A stretch of DNA of 41,893 nt from Lachnospiraceae bacterium (GTDB taxonomy: Bacteria > Bacillota > Clostridia > Lachnospirales > Lachnospiraceae): NCBI GenBank assembly GCA_024690825.1, contig JAILOK010000068.1:1-41893 (forward strand). Direction: 5' to 3'. The notes beneath the pieces were generated by a model that worked only from the letters and a program-made list of their open reading frames with translations, made no database searches and had not been told where the DNA came from. The position numbers and the translations under genes are program-made. Below are positions 1 through 10,166 of the stretch, piece after piece (the first letter of the stretch is position 1; each line of letters opens with the position of its first letter).

Positions 1-64
1 GGACGGAGGTGTAAGTGCAGAGATGTATTGAGCTGACCGTTACTAATCGGCCGAAGACTTATCC
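1..64 (+). rRNA. 23S ribosomal RNA, 3' end (partial)
   Basis: The first 64 bases match the conserved 3' end of bacterial 23S rRNA: a GGTGTAAG-type segment, AGCTGACC, then TACTAATCGG and CGAAGACTTATCC. The closing GACTTATCC would pair with the 5' end of the molecule outside the window. The exact mature 3' end is estimated by comparison with remembered Firmicute 23S ends and may be off by a few bases. The gene continues to the left of the window. Confidence 0.9.
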
Positions 65-65
65 C

Positions 66-191
66 ATGTAGAGCACTTAATGAGATCAAGCCGAAGGCGC
101 AGATCGAATTTAGTGCGAACGGTACCGGGACACTTAGCGAGATCGAGCGAAGCGAAGATCGAGTTTAGTGGAGCCGGTACATGTAGAGCAC
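66..191 (+). repeat. Duplicated hairpin unit in the 23S-tRNA spacer
   Basis: Two related units of about 50 bases lie side by side (74-125 and 131-180). Each starts CACTTA, carries GAGATC and a later AGATCGA, and ends TTTAGTG followed within a few bases by CGGTAC. Each can fold, because CACT pairs with AGTG and GATC with GATC. The exact 11-mer ATGTAGAGCAC flanks the pair at 66-76 and 181-191. No 5S rRNA is seen here. The units may be RNase processing stems of the rRNA precursor or a local duplication. Confidence 0.6.
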
Positions 192-290
192 ATGTTTTAG
201 AAGATTAAAGATTCAATGTTCAGTTTGAAAAGGTGTTAGCCAGTCAAGGCCCCGCGGCACACTCGCGCCCGGCGCTCGTAAGCGTGCCGG

Positions 291-314
291 AAAATGTGCC
301 AAAGGGCACATTTT
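291..314 (+). other. Perfect hairpin abutting tRNA-Asn
   Basis: AAAATGTGCC (291-300) and GGCACATTTT (305-314) form a 10-bp stem closed by a 4-base loop. Its last T is the first base of the tRNA. The stem plus four T's looks like a weak terminator, but its contact with the tRNA 5' end makes a processing signal at least as likely. A looser CGGCAC/GTGCCG stem lies just upstream (about 255-289). Confidence 0.5.
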
Positions 315-385
315 CCTCGATAGCTCAATGGTAGAGCATTCGGCTGTTAACCGAAGGGTTGCTGGTTCGAGCCCAGCTCGGGGAG
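314..385 (+). tRNA. tRNA-Asn (GTT)
   Basis: A full cloverleaf can be read. The acceptor strands TCCTCGA and TCGGGGA pair with one G-T wobble, and the discriminator base is G. The D arm carries AGCTCAATGGTAGAGC. The anticodon stem and loop CGGCTGTTAACCG expose GTT. The T arm is GCTGGTTCGAGCCCAGC. CCA is not encoded, so a CCA-adding enzyme is needed. Confidence 0.95.
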
Positions 386-495
386 CTTTGGTGTACAACG
401 GGAAGCTCGCGCAATAGAAACGCGCAGGCGCGTTGGGCGCTCGCTTCGCAGGAAGGTATCCTCCCACTATGTGGGGTCTACGCTCCGCTACGGTA

Positions 496-530
496 GGAGC
501 TGGACAAACGTCCACTGGACGTTTAGCTCC
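496..530 (+). other. Long hairpin in the Asn-Glu tRNA spacer
   Basis: AAACGTCC (506-513) pairs perfectly with GGACGTTT (517-524) around a 3-base loop. The stem is extended by GGAGCT (496-501) against AGCTCC (525-530). There is no run of T's after it, so it is unlikely to be a terminator. It may mark the cut site between tRNA-Asn and tRNA-Glu. The rest of the spacer (386-495) shows only short GC-rich inverted repeats and no gene. Confidence 0.5.
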
Positions 531-544
531 CTCCTTCCTACAAC

Positions 545-616
545 GGCCCGGTGGTCAAGAGGTTAAGACATCGCCCTTTCACGGCGGTAACACGGGTTCA
601 ATTCCCGTCCGGGTCA
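545..616 (+). tRNA. tRNA-Glu (TTC)
   Basis: Acceptor strands GGCCCGG and CCGGGTC pair with one G-T wobble, and the discriminator base is A616. The D arm contains GGTCAAGAGGTTAAGAC. The anticodon loop CTTTCAC gives TTC. The T arm ACGGGTTCAATTCCCGT is intact. CCA is not encoded. Eight T's follow directly (617-624). Confidence 0.95.
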
Positions 617-655
617 TTTTTTTTATATGAAAAATACTCGCAGAATGGCGATCTC

Positions 656-695
656 AAAAATGCTTCGCATTTTTTCGATCTGGTGCTGTCGCACC
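656..695 (+). other. Two hairpins in the Glu-Cys tRNA spacer
   Basis: AAAAATGC-TTC-GCATTTTTT (656-675) is a short stem ending in T's and resembles a small terminator. It is followed by GGTGC-TGTC-GCACC (682-695). Since tRNA-Cys lies downstream with no clear promoter of its own, full termination here would be surprising. Processing or partial attenuation fits better. No gene is seen in the rest of 617-774. Confidence 0.4.
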
Positions 696-774
696 AAGTC
701 TGCATCGCCTGAAATCCTTGTGTCCGCAAGCGGCCACCGGATTCATGCTCGCATCCATTCTGCTCGTAGATACT

Positions 775-845
775 GGCGACATAGCCAAGTGGTAAGGCGT
801 GGGTCTGCAACACCCTGATCACCAGTTCAAATCTGGTTGTCGCCT
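775..845 (+). tRNA. tRNA-Cys (GCA)
   Basis: Acceptor strands GGCGACA and TGTCGCC pair perfectly, and the discriminator base is T845. The D arm is short (AGCCAAGTGGTAAGGC). The anticodon stem-loop GGGTCTGCAACACCC exposes GCA. The T arm is ACCAGTTCAAATCTGGT. CCA is not encoded. It is the last tRNA before the terminator at 851-884. Confidence 0.95.
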
Positions 846-850
846 CTAAA

Positions 851-884
851 AAAACTGTCATGCCGAAAGGCAGGGCAGTTTTTT
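851..884 (+). terminator. Rho-independent terminator of the rRNA-tRNA operon
   Basis: AACTG (853-857) pairs with CAGTT (876-880). The stem continues inward to GCC-GAAA-GGC with a GNRA tetraloop and one A-G mismatch, and is followed by a T run. It sits just after tRNA-Cys and before the next promoter. Confidence 0.85.
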
Positions 885-889
885 ATTAC

Positions 890-918
890 TTGAAAAGATG
901 CCGTTATAGGCGTATTAT
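890..918 (+). promoter_or_regulatory. Sigma-A type promoter for the OFA transporter gene
   Basis: TTGAAA (890-895) and TATTAT (913-918) are separated by 17 bases, close to the sigma-A consensus. The predicted transcript starts near 925, leaving about 50 bases before the ATG at 974. Confidence 0.6.
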
Positions 919-973
919 AGGACAGTACGGCAATCTTGGCCGTTATCAGCAAAAATAAGCGAGGTGTCCGAAA

Positions 974-2326
974 ATGAGTGATTCATCAAGCAAGTCCGGT
1001 GGATGGCGTACCAACAAGTGGGTGAGAGCTGCCATACCGGCGTTATTATTACATTGCAGTATCGGTACGGTTTACTGCTGGTCGGTCTTCAGTCAGGAGA
1101 TCGCGGATCATATAGGATTCGGCAAGGCCAGTGTGGAATGGGCTTTCAGTTTTGCCATATTCTTTTTAGGTATGTCCGCAGCCTTTTTGGGAAATGTTGT
1201 TGAGAAAGATATCCATAAATCCTCTCTTATCGCAACTATATGTTTTACGGCAGGAATGCTGCTGACAGGCGTGTTTATTGCTTACGGCGGAAAACATCAG
1301 CACAGCGTACTCGCGCTTGTGGGTATATATGTAAGTTACGGTTTTATTATGGGAGTAGGTCTCGGAACAGGATATCTGTCTCCCGTGAAGACACTGATGC
1401 TCTGGTTCCAGGATAAAAAGGGACTGGCAACGGGACTTGCCGTTGCAGGATTTGGAGCTGCAAAAGCTATAGCAAGCCCTATCATGACATCACTGTTAAA
1501 GACATGGGATGACGGAAGCGGAGTATACAAAATGTTCTGGATACTCGGTATCGTTTATTTCATCATGATGATGATAGGACATCTTCTCTTAAAGAAACCC
1601 GACGGATGGCATGAACCCGGCAAGGGTGAAAAGAAACCCGGTATCCTTGAAACGATCAAAACAAAGCCCGTCACTAATTACATCGGTATCTGGCTTATGT
1701 TCTATATCAATATCACCTGCGGACTGGCACTTATTTCACAGGAGAAGCCGATCGTAAAGTGTATCGGACTGGCGGCTTCTGCAGGAGTGATCTCTTCGAT
1801 CTCAGCCATATTTAACGCAGGCGGAAGACTCGGGTTCTCAGCATGGGCAGATCTTTTGAAGGACAGGAATACGATCTATAAGCTGATCTTCATCCTTTCG
1901 ATCGCATTCACAGGAATAGTAATGATAACCCGGGGTATCGTTAACGGCGAAGGAAATGTACTTCTGATCGCGCTGGTACTCGGACTGATATTTGTTGTAA
2001 ACGCCGGTTACGGCGGAGGTTTTTCAAATGTTCCGACGCTGCTTTCAGATCATTACGGAATGGGATCCATCAGCGCAATACACGGGATCACTCTTTCCGC
2101 GTGGGCATTTGCCGGACTGACAGGAAACCAGATGGCTACATATATAGTTAATCATACGGGCGAATTTGTTGAACATGACGGAGTAAAGGTAAATCCCGTC
2201 GGATATCAGAATGTGCTTTACGCAACCCTGATACTCTATGTTATCGCACTTTTAGCATGCTTCATACTTGTGAAGCCTACCGACAAGGCACTCGAGGCAA
2301 AGGCAGCAAAAAAGAAGGCTGCGTAA
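974..2326 (+). CDS. OFA-family MFS transporter
   Basis: This 450-residue protein has about 12 hydrophobic segments and the look of the oxalate/formate antiporter (OFA) branch of the major facilitator superfamily. Typical pieces are the N-terminal CSIGTVYCWSVFSQ segment, FSFAIFFLGMSAAF, the YGFIMGVGLGTGYLSPV loop and the later GGGFSNVPTLLSDHYG and HGITLSAWAFAGLTGN motifs. OFA members exchange small carboxylates across the cytoplasmic membrane, but many have no known substrate, so oxalate should not be assumed. The tail is rich in Lys and Ala. It is transcribed alone behind the promoter at 890-918 and closed by the hairpin at 2349-2390. The start has a weak GAGGTG site upstream. Confidence 0.9.
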   Translation: MSDSSSKSGGWRTNKWVRAAIPALLLHCSIGTVYCWSVFSQEIADHIGFGKASVEWAFSFAIFFLGMSAAFLGNVVEKDIHKSSLIATICFTAGMLLTGVFIAYGGKHQHSVLALVGIYVSYGFIMGVGLGTGYLSPVKTLMLWFQDKKGLATGLAVAGFGAAKAIASPIMTSLLKTWDDGSGVYKMFWILGIVYFIMMMIGHLLLKKPDGWHEPGKGEKKPGILETIKTKPVTNYIGIWLMFYINITCGLALISQEKPIVKCIGLAASAGVISSISAIFNAGGRLGFSAWADLLKDRNTIYKLIFILSIAFTGIVMITRGIVNGEGNVLLIALVLGLIFVVNAGYGGGFSNVPTLLSDHYGMGSISAIHGITLSAWAFAGLTGNQMATYIVNHTGEFVEHDGVKVNPVGYQNVLYATLILYVIALLACFILVKPTDKALEAKAAKKKAA

Positions 2327-2348
2327 GTTTTTTTCGGATATTAATAAG

Positions 2349-2390
2349 AACGGCTATGCAGGAAACAATGTTTCCCGCATAGTCGTTTTA
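2349..2390 (+). terminator. Terminator-like hairpin ahead of the atp operon
   Basis: The arms AACGGCTATGC and GCATAGTCGTT pair with one mismatch and enclose an inner stem GGAAAC-AAT-GTTTCC, giving a rod of about 17 bp followed by TTTT. It ends about 7 bases before the AGGAGG of atpB. It either ends the OFA transcript or acts as an attenuator for read-through into the ATP synthase genes. No promoter is visible between it and atpB. Confidence 0.7.
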
Positions 2391-2412
2391 TAACGAAGGA
2401 GGTGAGACAGGT

Positions 2413-3099
2413 TTGGGAGAGCTTTCGGCAAGGCTGCAGGAAGAACTTGAGATCAAAACCGTATTTACCATTCCGCTCTTCGGAGGGATAGATGTCAATC
2501 AGTCCGTTGTGGTCACATGGTGTATCATGGCTCTTCTTCTGGTGGTCACCCTTTTTATGACAAGCGGCATGAAGGTTAAGAATCCCGGCAGAAGACAGCT
2601 AATGATAGAATCCTTTGTGGTGTGGATCCAGAATCTCACGGGAGATATGCTGGGTGAAGAGGCAAAGCAGTATGTCCCGTATATCAGCACGATACTGATA
2701 TATCTCGGCATATCCAATATTATCGGAATATTCAACATTTCGCCGCCGACAAGGGATCTGCGAGTTACCATAGCACTGGCACTTATGAGCATCGTTTTGA
2801 TAGAGTCGGCAGCCCTAAGAAAAAAGGGACCGAAGAAATTCTTAAAGTCATTTGCGGAGCCCATGGCTGTGGTCGCACCGATGAATGTGCTGGAACTTGG
2901 GATCAAGCCCCTGTCATTGTGCATGCGTCTTTTCGGAAATGTATTTGCCGCGTTCGTTATCATGGAACTTGTAAAGATGGCGGTTCCGATCGTGCTGCCC
3001 GCGGCTTTATGTCTCTACTTTGATCTGTTTGACGGACTGATCCAGGCATATGTGTTTGTATTTCTGACATCTTTATACATTAAAGAAGCTATAGAATAG
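2413..3099 (+). CDS. atpB: ATP synthase Fo subunit a
   Basis: This is the membrane a subunit of F1Fo ATP synthase, which forms the two ion half-channels beside the c-ring. The 228-residue protein has five or six hydrophobic helices. The signature MRLFGN contains the essential stator arginine (Arg172), and PPTRDLRVTIALAL matches the family's PPT-D-N-T region. The start is TTG at 2413: AGGAGG lies 10 bases upstream and the next in-frame Met is about 60 bases further in. It is the first gene of the atp operon, with atpE 12 bases downstream. Confidence 0.95.
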   Translation: MGELSARLQEELEIKTVFTIPLFGGIDVNQSVVVTWCIMALLLVVTLFMTSGMKVKNPGRRQLMIESFVVWIQNLTGDMLGEEAKQYVPYISTILIYLGISNIIGIFNISPPTRDLRVTIALALMSIVLIESAALRKKGPKKFLKSFAEPMAVVAPMNVLELGIKPLSLCMRLFGNVFAAFVIMELVKMAVPIVLPAALCLYFDLFDGLIQAYVFVFLTSLYIKEAIE

Positions 3100-3111
3100 G
3101 AGGATAGATAT

Positions 3112-3333
3112 ATGAGTCTGACAGCAATAGGAGCCGGTATAGCAGCGATAACCGGAATAGGAGCCGGAGTCGGAATAGGTATCGCAACCGCAAAGGCGGT
3201 GGATGCGGTCGCCAGACAGCCGGAGGCGGAAGGAAAGATAATGAAGATACTGCTGCTCGGATGCGCGCTTGCCGAGGCAACAGCTATTTACGGTCTGCTC
3301 ATCGGAATACTTATAGTATTCTTTTTACAGTAA
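3112..3333 (+). CDS. atpE: ATP synthase Fo subunit c
   Basis: This 73-residue hairpin protein builds the rotor ring. It has a Gly-rich first helix ([16 protein letters not shown]), the polar loop ARQPEAEG that contacts gamma/epsilon, and a second helix with the ion-binding Glu55 in LAEATAIYG. Set against the sodium-binding c subunit of Ilyobacter tartaricus (Gln32, Val63, Glu65, Ser66), the equivalents here are Ile22, Leu53, Glu55 and Ala56. Two of the side-chain sodium ligands are therefore missing, which points to proton coupling. AGGAGG lies just upstream of the ATG. Confidence 0.95.
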   Translation: MSLTAIGAGIAAITGIGAGVGIGIATAKAVDAVARQPEAEGKIMKILLLGCALAEATAIYGLLIGILIVFFLQ

Positions 3334-3372
3334 TAAAGACCGGTTTTTTTCTTGTAAAGGCAGGAGGATATA

Positions 3373-3870
3373 ATGCTGAGTTTTGATTGGTTTAATTTTA
3401 TCTGTATGATAATAAACCTGCTCATACTTTATTTTCTGATGAAAAAATTTCTTTTCGGCAGGGTGAACAGGATCCTTGACGAGAGAAAAAAGGAAATAGA
3501 GAACGGGTATCTTGAGGTTGAGGAAAAAAAGAAAGAAGCTGAAAAACTGGGTGAAGAATACAAGGCGCATCTGGCTGAGGCAACTTATGAAGGAGAGAAA
3601 AAGAAAAAAGAAGAATCCCTTCGTGCCGCAGTTGAGTATAACAGGATGATCACCGAGGCAAACGAAAAGGCTGGGGATATCATCAAAAAAGCCAGAGAAA
3701 CAGCCAGATATGAAACTCAGCGGGCGGTACTCGAACAGGAAAAAGAAATGAGATCTCTCATATTGTCTGCCGCGGCAAAGATAGCAGGATCTAAGGGACC
3801 CGTAAATGATAATGAGTTATATGACAGGTTCTTGGAAAGCGCAGACAGTAAAAACGGAGGAAACAAATGA
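3373..3870 (+). CDS. atpF: ATP synthase Fo subunit b
   Basis: This is the peripheral-stalk subunit. The 165-residue protein has one N-terminal membrane helix (about residues 5-27), the usual arginine-containing hinge (FGRVNRILDERKKEIENG), then a long highly charged coiled coil. The C-terminal end carries LILSAAAKIAGSKGPVNDNELYDRFL, the usual delta-contacting region of b. Nothing in it resembles the missing N-terminal half of delta. It has a good AGGAGG site and overlaps the next gene by 4 bases (ATGA). Confidence 0.92.
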   Translation: MLSFDWFNFICMIINLLILYFLMKKFLFGRVNRILDERKKEIENGYLEVEEKKKEAEKLGEEYKAHLAEATYEGEKKKKEESLRAAVEYNRMITEANEKAGDIIKKARETARYETQRAVLEQEKEMRSLILSAAAKIAGSKGPVNDNELYDRFLESADSKNGGNK

Positions 3871-5638
3871 CGGATGAGCCGGAAATGCTCGATGAGGTCA
3901 AGGACCATATCGAAGCTACGCTCCAGTATGTGACAAAGCCTGATGAAAACAGGCTTAAAGGCATAGAAGAGTTTATCAAAAATAAATACGGCGTTTCGGA
4001 TGTTGTATTAGAGTTAAAAGAAAACAAGTCGCTCAAGGGCGGCTTTATACTGCGTGTGGAAAATGAGGAGTATGACTGGAGCAACAGAGGCAGACTGAGG
4101 CAGCTTCGAACTCTCCTCGAAAACAGGGAATATGATGTCAGCGTAGAGAATAAACCCGGAGATATCGTATCGATACTGCGGGCGCAGATAGAAGATTTTA
4201 AGCTGCAGGCCGAGAACCAGGAAATAGGATTTGTTTTGAGAGTCGGTGACGGCGTTGCCATGATAGAAGGAATAGACCATGCTTTTTACGGAGAAATAGT
4301 TATCTTTGAAAACGGGATCAAAGGCATGGTCATGAGCATAGAGAGAAAAAGGACGGGCATCATGCTCTTCGGAGATGAGGATGATATCCGGGAAGGAATG
4401 AAAGTAGCAAGAACCATGTCCGAGGCCGGCATAGAGGTCGGAGATGATCTGCCGGGAAGAGTGATAAATGCGTTGGGCGATCCGATAGACGGTAAAGGCA
4501 GAATAGAAAAAAACGGATTCAGGCCGGTGGAACACCCTGCTCCGTCCATAGTTGAAAGACATCCCGTGAATACTCCCATGGAAACAGGGATACTTGCGAT
4601 CGACAGCATGTTTCCGATAGGACGCGGACAAAGAGAACTGATCATAGGAGACAGACAGACCGGAAAGACATCCATAGCCATAGATACCATCATAAACCAG
4701 AAGGGTAAAGGGGTGATCTGTATCTATGTTGCCATAGGCCAGAAGGCATCCACTGTTGCGAAGGTGGCACAGATCCTGGAAAACAAGGGAGCCATGGAGC
4801 ATACCATCATAGTGAGCGCGACCGCAAGCGAACCTGCGTCAATGCAGTATATTGCTCCCTATTCCGGAACAGCCATAGCCGAATACTTTTTGGATCAGGG
4901 AAAGGATGTACTGATTGTTTACGATGATCTGAGCAAGCATGCGGTTGCTTACAGAGAGATTTCCCTGCTGCTGGGAAGATCACCGGGAAGGGAGGCATAT
5001 CCGGGTGATGTGTTCTACCTTCATTCAAGGCTTCTTGAAAGATCGAGCAGACTGAAAGAAAGCCTGGGAGGAGGTTCGATCACGGCGCTTCCCATCATTG
5101 AAACACTGGAAGGAGATGTGTCGGCATACATACCGACCAATGTGATATCGATAACCGACGGTCAGATATTTTTGGAGGAAGACCTCTTTTTTGAAGGAAT
5201 AAGACCTGCGGTGAATGTCGGACTGTCCGTATCCCGTGTGGGAGGAGCTGCCCAGTGTAAGGCAATGAAAAAAGCAACCGGGGCCTTAAGGATAAATCTT
5301 GCCCAGTTCCGCGAGATGGAGGTATTTACCCAGTTTTCTTCGGATCTTGATCCCGCGACCAAGGAGCTGCTCGATAACGGACGCGCCCTGATGGAGATAC
5401 TGAAGCAGAATGTAGGAAATCCTCTTTCCATGCCGGAGCAGGTCATAACGCTTGTTGCGGCAAATGAAAAACTCTTTATGGGGATAGAGCTTGACAGGGT
5501 CAAGGAATTTCAGACAGATCTGTTAAACGAAATAAAGGAAAATTACGAGAATATAATCAGCGAACTGAACATCAAAAAGGAACTCCCTGACGGATTCAGG
5601 GATGTGATAATAAAAACGGTCAGGGATTATAAGGAAAA

Positions 5639-8323
<2,685 letters not shown>

Positions 8324-8332
8324 GGCCGTGAT

Positions 8333-8614
8333 ATGTTCCGGATGTGGGTCAGAGAATGGAAAGACAATCATATGCTCAGGGACACGGTTGTCGTTGACGA
8401 TACTGATGATACCAGAACCCATAAGGTATTTAACGCGTTAAATAAAGCCTGCGCTGAATTTGACATTGCCGTTCCCATATGGCTCAATTCAAACATAGAA
8501 GACTTTAAGCGCAATTCAAAGACCAGATTCAGGCCGGAATCCTTTGTTGAAGAAACAGAATTTGATTATCTGGAGATACATGTGATAGAGGAAGATCAAA
8601 CATGGACAGAGTAA
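8333..8614 (+). CDS. Conserved small protein of unknown function
   Basis: I do not recognise a named family with certainty. The 93-residue protein is acidic and soluble, without a signal or membrane segment. The N-terminal MFRMWVREWKDNHMLRDTVV, the DDTRTHKV segment and the IWLNSNIEDFKR stretch look like a well-kept small domain, and similar proteins seem familiar from Lachnospiraceae. GAGG lies 7 bases ahead of the ATG. It starts 9 bases after atpC and overlaps relQ by 13 bases, so it is probably co-translated with the (p)ppGpp synthetase. Confidence 0.8.
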   Translation: MFRMWVREWKDNHMLRDTVVVDDTDDTRTHKVFNALNKACAEFDIAVPIWLNSNIEDFKRNSKTRFRPESFVEETEFDYLEIHVIEEDQTWTE

Positions 8615-9270
8615 ATTACGAAGCAGAAGGCGTAGACAGCTGGAAGAATATAATTTTGCTGTATAACTCGGCGTTGAAGGAAGTGGGCACAAAACTTGAG
8701 ATCCTCAATGACGAGTTTCAGCATGTTCATCAGTACAATCCCATAGAACATATCAAATCAAGGATCAAGACGCCCGAAAGCATCGTCAAGAAGCTGAAAA
8801 GGCGCGGTTACGAATCTACCATAGAAAACATGGTAAGGTATGTAAACGATATCGCGGGTATCAGGGTTATCTGCTCTTTTACCGCGGATATCTACCGTAT
8901 TGCCGACATGCTTGCAAAGCAGAGCGATATCAGGGTCATGTCGATCAAGGATTATATAAAGAATCCCAAGGAAAGCGGATACAAGAGTTATCATATGATA
9001 GTATCCGTGCCTATCTTTTTGTCTGACGGCAGCTCGGATACCAAGGTTGAGATTCAGATCAGGACTGTTGCCATGGATTTCTGGGCAAGTCTGGAGCACA
9101 AGATCAATTATAAATACGAAGGTGAAGTGCCCGAGCATATCAAGCGGGAGCTTTCGGAATGCGCCGAAATGGTATCCGATCTGGATGCCAAGATGATGTC
9201 ACTGAATGAGGAGATCAAGGACGGCACTGAGGACGAAGGCACTATCGCAACTCTGAGACTCATCAGATAA
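8602..9270 (+). CDS. relQ: Small alarmone synthetase, RelQ/YjbM type GTP pyrophosphokinase
   Basis: This 222-residue single-domain protein transfers pyrophosphate from ATP to GTP/GDP to make (p)ppGpp. Family motifs are RIKTPESIVKKLKRRG (G-loop region), DIAGIRVICSF, the YIKNPKESGYKSYHMIV core and VEIQIRTVAMDFWASLEHKINYKY. There is no HD hydrolase domain and no TGS/ACT domain, which separates it from long Rel proteins. It starts inside the preceding small gene with GAGGAAG upstream. Its place at the end of the atp operon could tie alarmone synthesis to ATP synthase expression. That link is inferred from position only. Confidence 0.93.
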   Translation: MDRVNYEAEGVDSWKNIILLYNSALKEVGTKLEILNDEFQHVHQYNPIEHIKSRIKTPESIVKKLKRRGYESTIENMVRYVNDIAGIRVICSFTADIYRIADMLAKQSDIRVMSIKDYIKNPKESGYKSYHMIVSVPIFLSDGSSDTKVEIQIRTVAMDFWASLEHKINYKYEGEVPEHIKRELSECAEMVSDLDAKMMSLNEEIKDGTEDEGTIATLRLIR

Positions 9271-9293
9271 AACTATCCCCAAAAATGAGGAGT

Positions 9294-9323
9294 GCCCCGG
9301 TGTCCCTTGCGGAACACCGAGGC
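9294..9323 (+). terminator. Hairpin downstream of relQ (possible terminator)
   Basis: GCC-C-CGGTGT (9294-9303) pairs with ACACCG-A-GGC (9314-9323), giving a 9-bp stem with one mismatch and a 10-base loop. It follows relQ by 23 bases but lacks a T run, so its terminator role is uncertain. The rest of 9271-9453 is AT-rich with no gene visible. Confidence 0.4.
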
Positions 9324-9453
9324 TATTATGAAAAAATTATCATTCTACATCTCTTTTCTGTACTAATCTTATCCAAAATATATGAACAAACTATGAACTC
9401 GCTGTTAAATTTTGGTAAATCTCCACAAAAATGTAAATAATCACCATTTTTTA

Positions 9454-9470
9454 TTGTGCACAATGCACAA
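9454..9470 (+). promoter_or_regulatory. Palindrome, candidate operator
   Basis: TTGTGCA-CAA-TGCACAA is a perfect 7+3+7 inverted repeat lying 31 bases upstream of the -35 box at 9502. A dimeric DNA-binding protein could bind it. The regulator is unknown. Confidence 0.35.
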
Positions 9471-9501
9471 ATGTTTTGCGCGGCCGGTTGCAAAGTACTA
9501 A

Positions 9502-9530
9502 TTGCGAATGAAGAGGTTTAATGCTAAAAT
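9502..9530 (+). promoter_or_regulatory. Sigma-A type promoter
   Basis: TTGCGA (9502-9507) and TAAAAT (9525-9530) have a 17-base spacer. The promoter is well placed for the coiled-coil gene at 9564 and perhaps for murA and metK behind it. Confidence 0.55.
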
Positions 9531-9563
9531 TAGTTTTGTATGTGAAAAGGGAAAGGGTTTATT

Positions 9564-10130
9564 ATGGATAATTTCATGGACAGGCTGGTCGAGAAGATCA
9601 ACATGCAGAACAGCCGGACCCGTCGCGACAGAAGCGAGGACGAAATATACAAAAACACCGGGATCAGGATCGAAGAATTCAGGAATTCCACGCATGAAGA
9701 CATAGAGAATCTGAGAAAAGAGGCTGCGTCCCACAAAGACATCGAGGAAACAAAGACTCTCTTAAATGAAGGCTTTGAAAAGATAATAACCCGCATTGAT
9801 GAGACCGGGGGAGATGATAAGGAAGATATAAAGACCCTGGTCAGTGATGTCATACACAAGGAAGATGTTAAGCTGTACAGGAATGTACAGGCAGTCATAC
9901 AGGATGAGAACGGAAAGACCCTTGCCGGGATAGAAGAACTTAAGGAACTTCTTGACAGCGATGAAACAGAGAAGATCAAAAGCCGGCTTGACGATATCGA
10001 ATCGGTTGAGGGCGTGGTTGCCGGACGTACATCCGGTCTCAAGGGGCTCCTGACGGGAGTACTGATATTGCTGATATTGAATCTTTTGGGAGTGGGTTTT
10101 ATCATTGCACACTTTTTCGGGTTGATATGA
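9564..10130 (+). CDS. Tail-anchored coiled-coil protein, unknown function
   Basis: I do not recognise a family. The 188-residue protein is strongly charged and helical (about residues 1-150, with EEFRNSTHEDIENLRKEA and IEETKTLLNEGFEKI as examples). It ends in one hydrophobic helix (about 163-187, LLTGVLILLILNLLGVGFII). There is no signal peptide. The layout suggests a cytoplasmic coiled coil fixed to the membrane by its C-terminus. It has its own likely promoter (9502-9530) and an AAAGGG site before the ATG. murA follows after 36 bases. Confidence 0.75.
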   Translation: MDNFMDRLVEKINMQNSRTRRDRSEDEIYKNTGIRIEEFRNSTHEDIENLRKEAASHKDIEETKTLLNEGFEKIITRIDETGGDDKEDIKTLVSDVIHKEDVKLYRNVQAVIQDENGKTLAGIEELKELLDSDETEKIKSRLDDIESVEGVVAGRTSGLKGLLTGVLILLILNLLGVGFIIAHFFGLI

Positions 10131-10166
10131 TAGTTTTTTAAGAAACATCAGGTTGGGAGAAACACA

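Noticed and set aside
64-313. Possible 5S rRNA between 23S and tRNA-Asn
   Set aside because: No stretch shows the conserved 5S features (paired ends and the CGAAC-containing loops) over about 115 bases. The visible content is two hairpin repeats.
598-861. Minus-strand frame of 87 codons over tRNA-Cys and its spacer
   Set aside because: It runs across a clear tRNA and a terminator and has no ribosome site. The protein is an artefact of the RNA region. The frames at 213-515 and 433-818 are rejected for the same reason.
4014-4802. Minus-strand frame of 262 codons opposite atpA
   Set aside because: It lies fully inside a well-conserved gene on the other strand, and its translation is low-complexity and His/Tyr/Ser-rich with no family resemblance.
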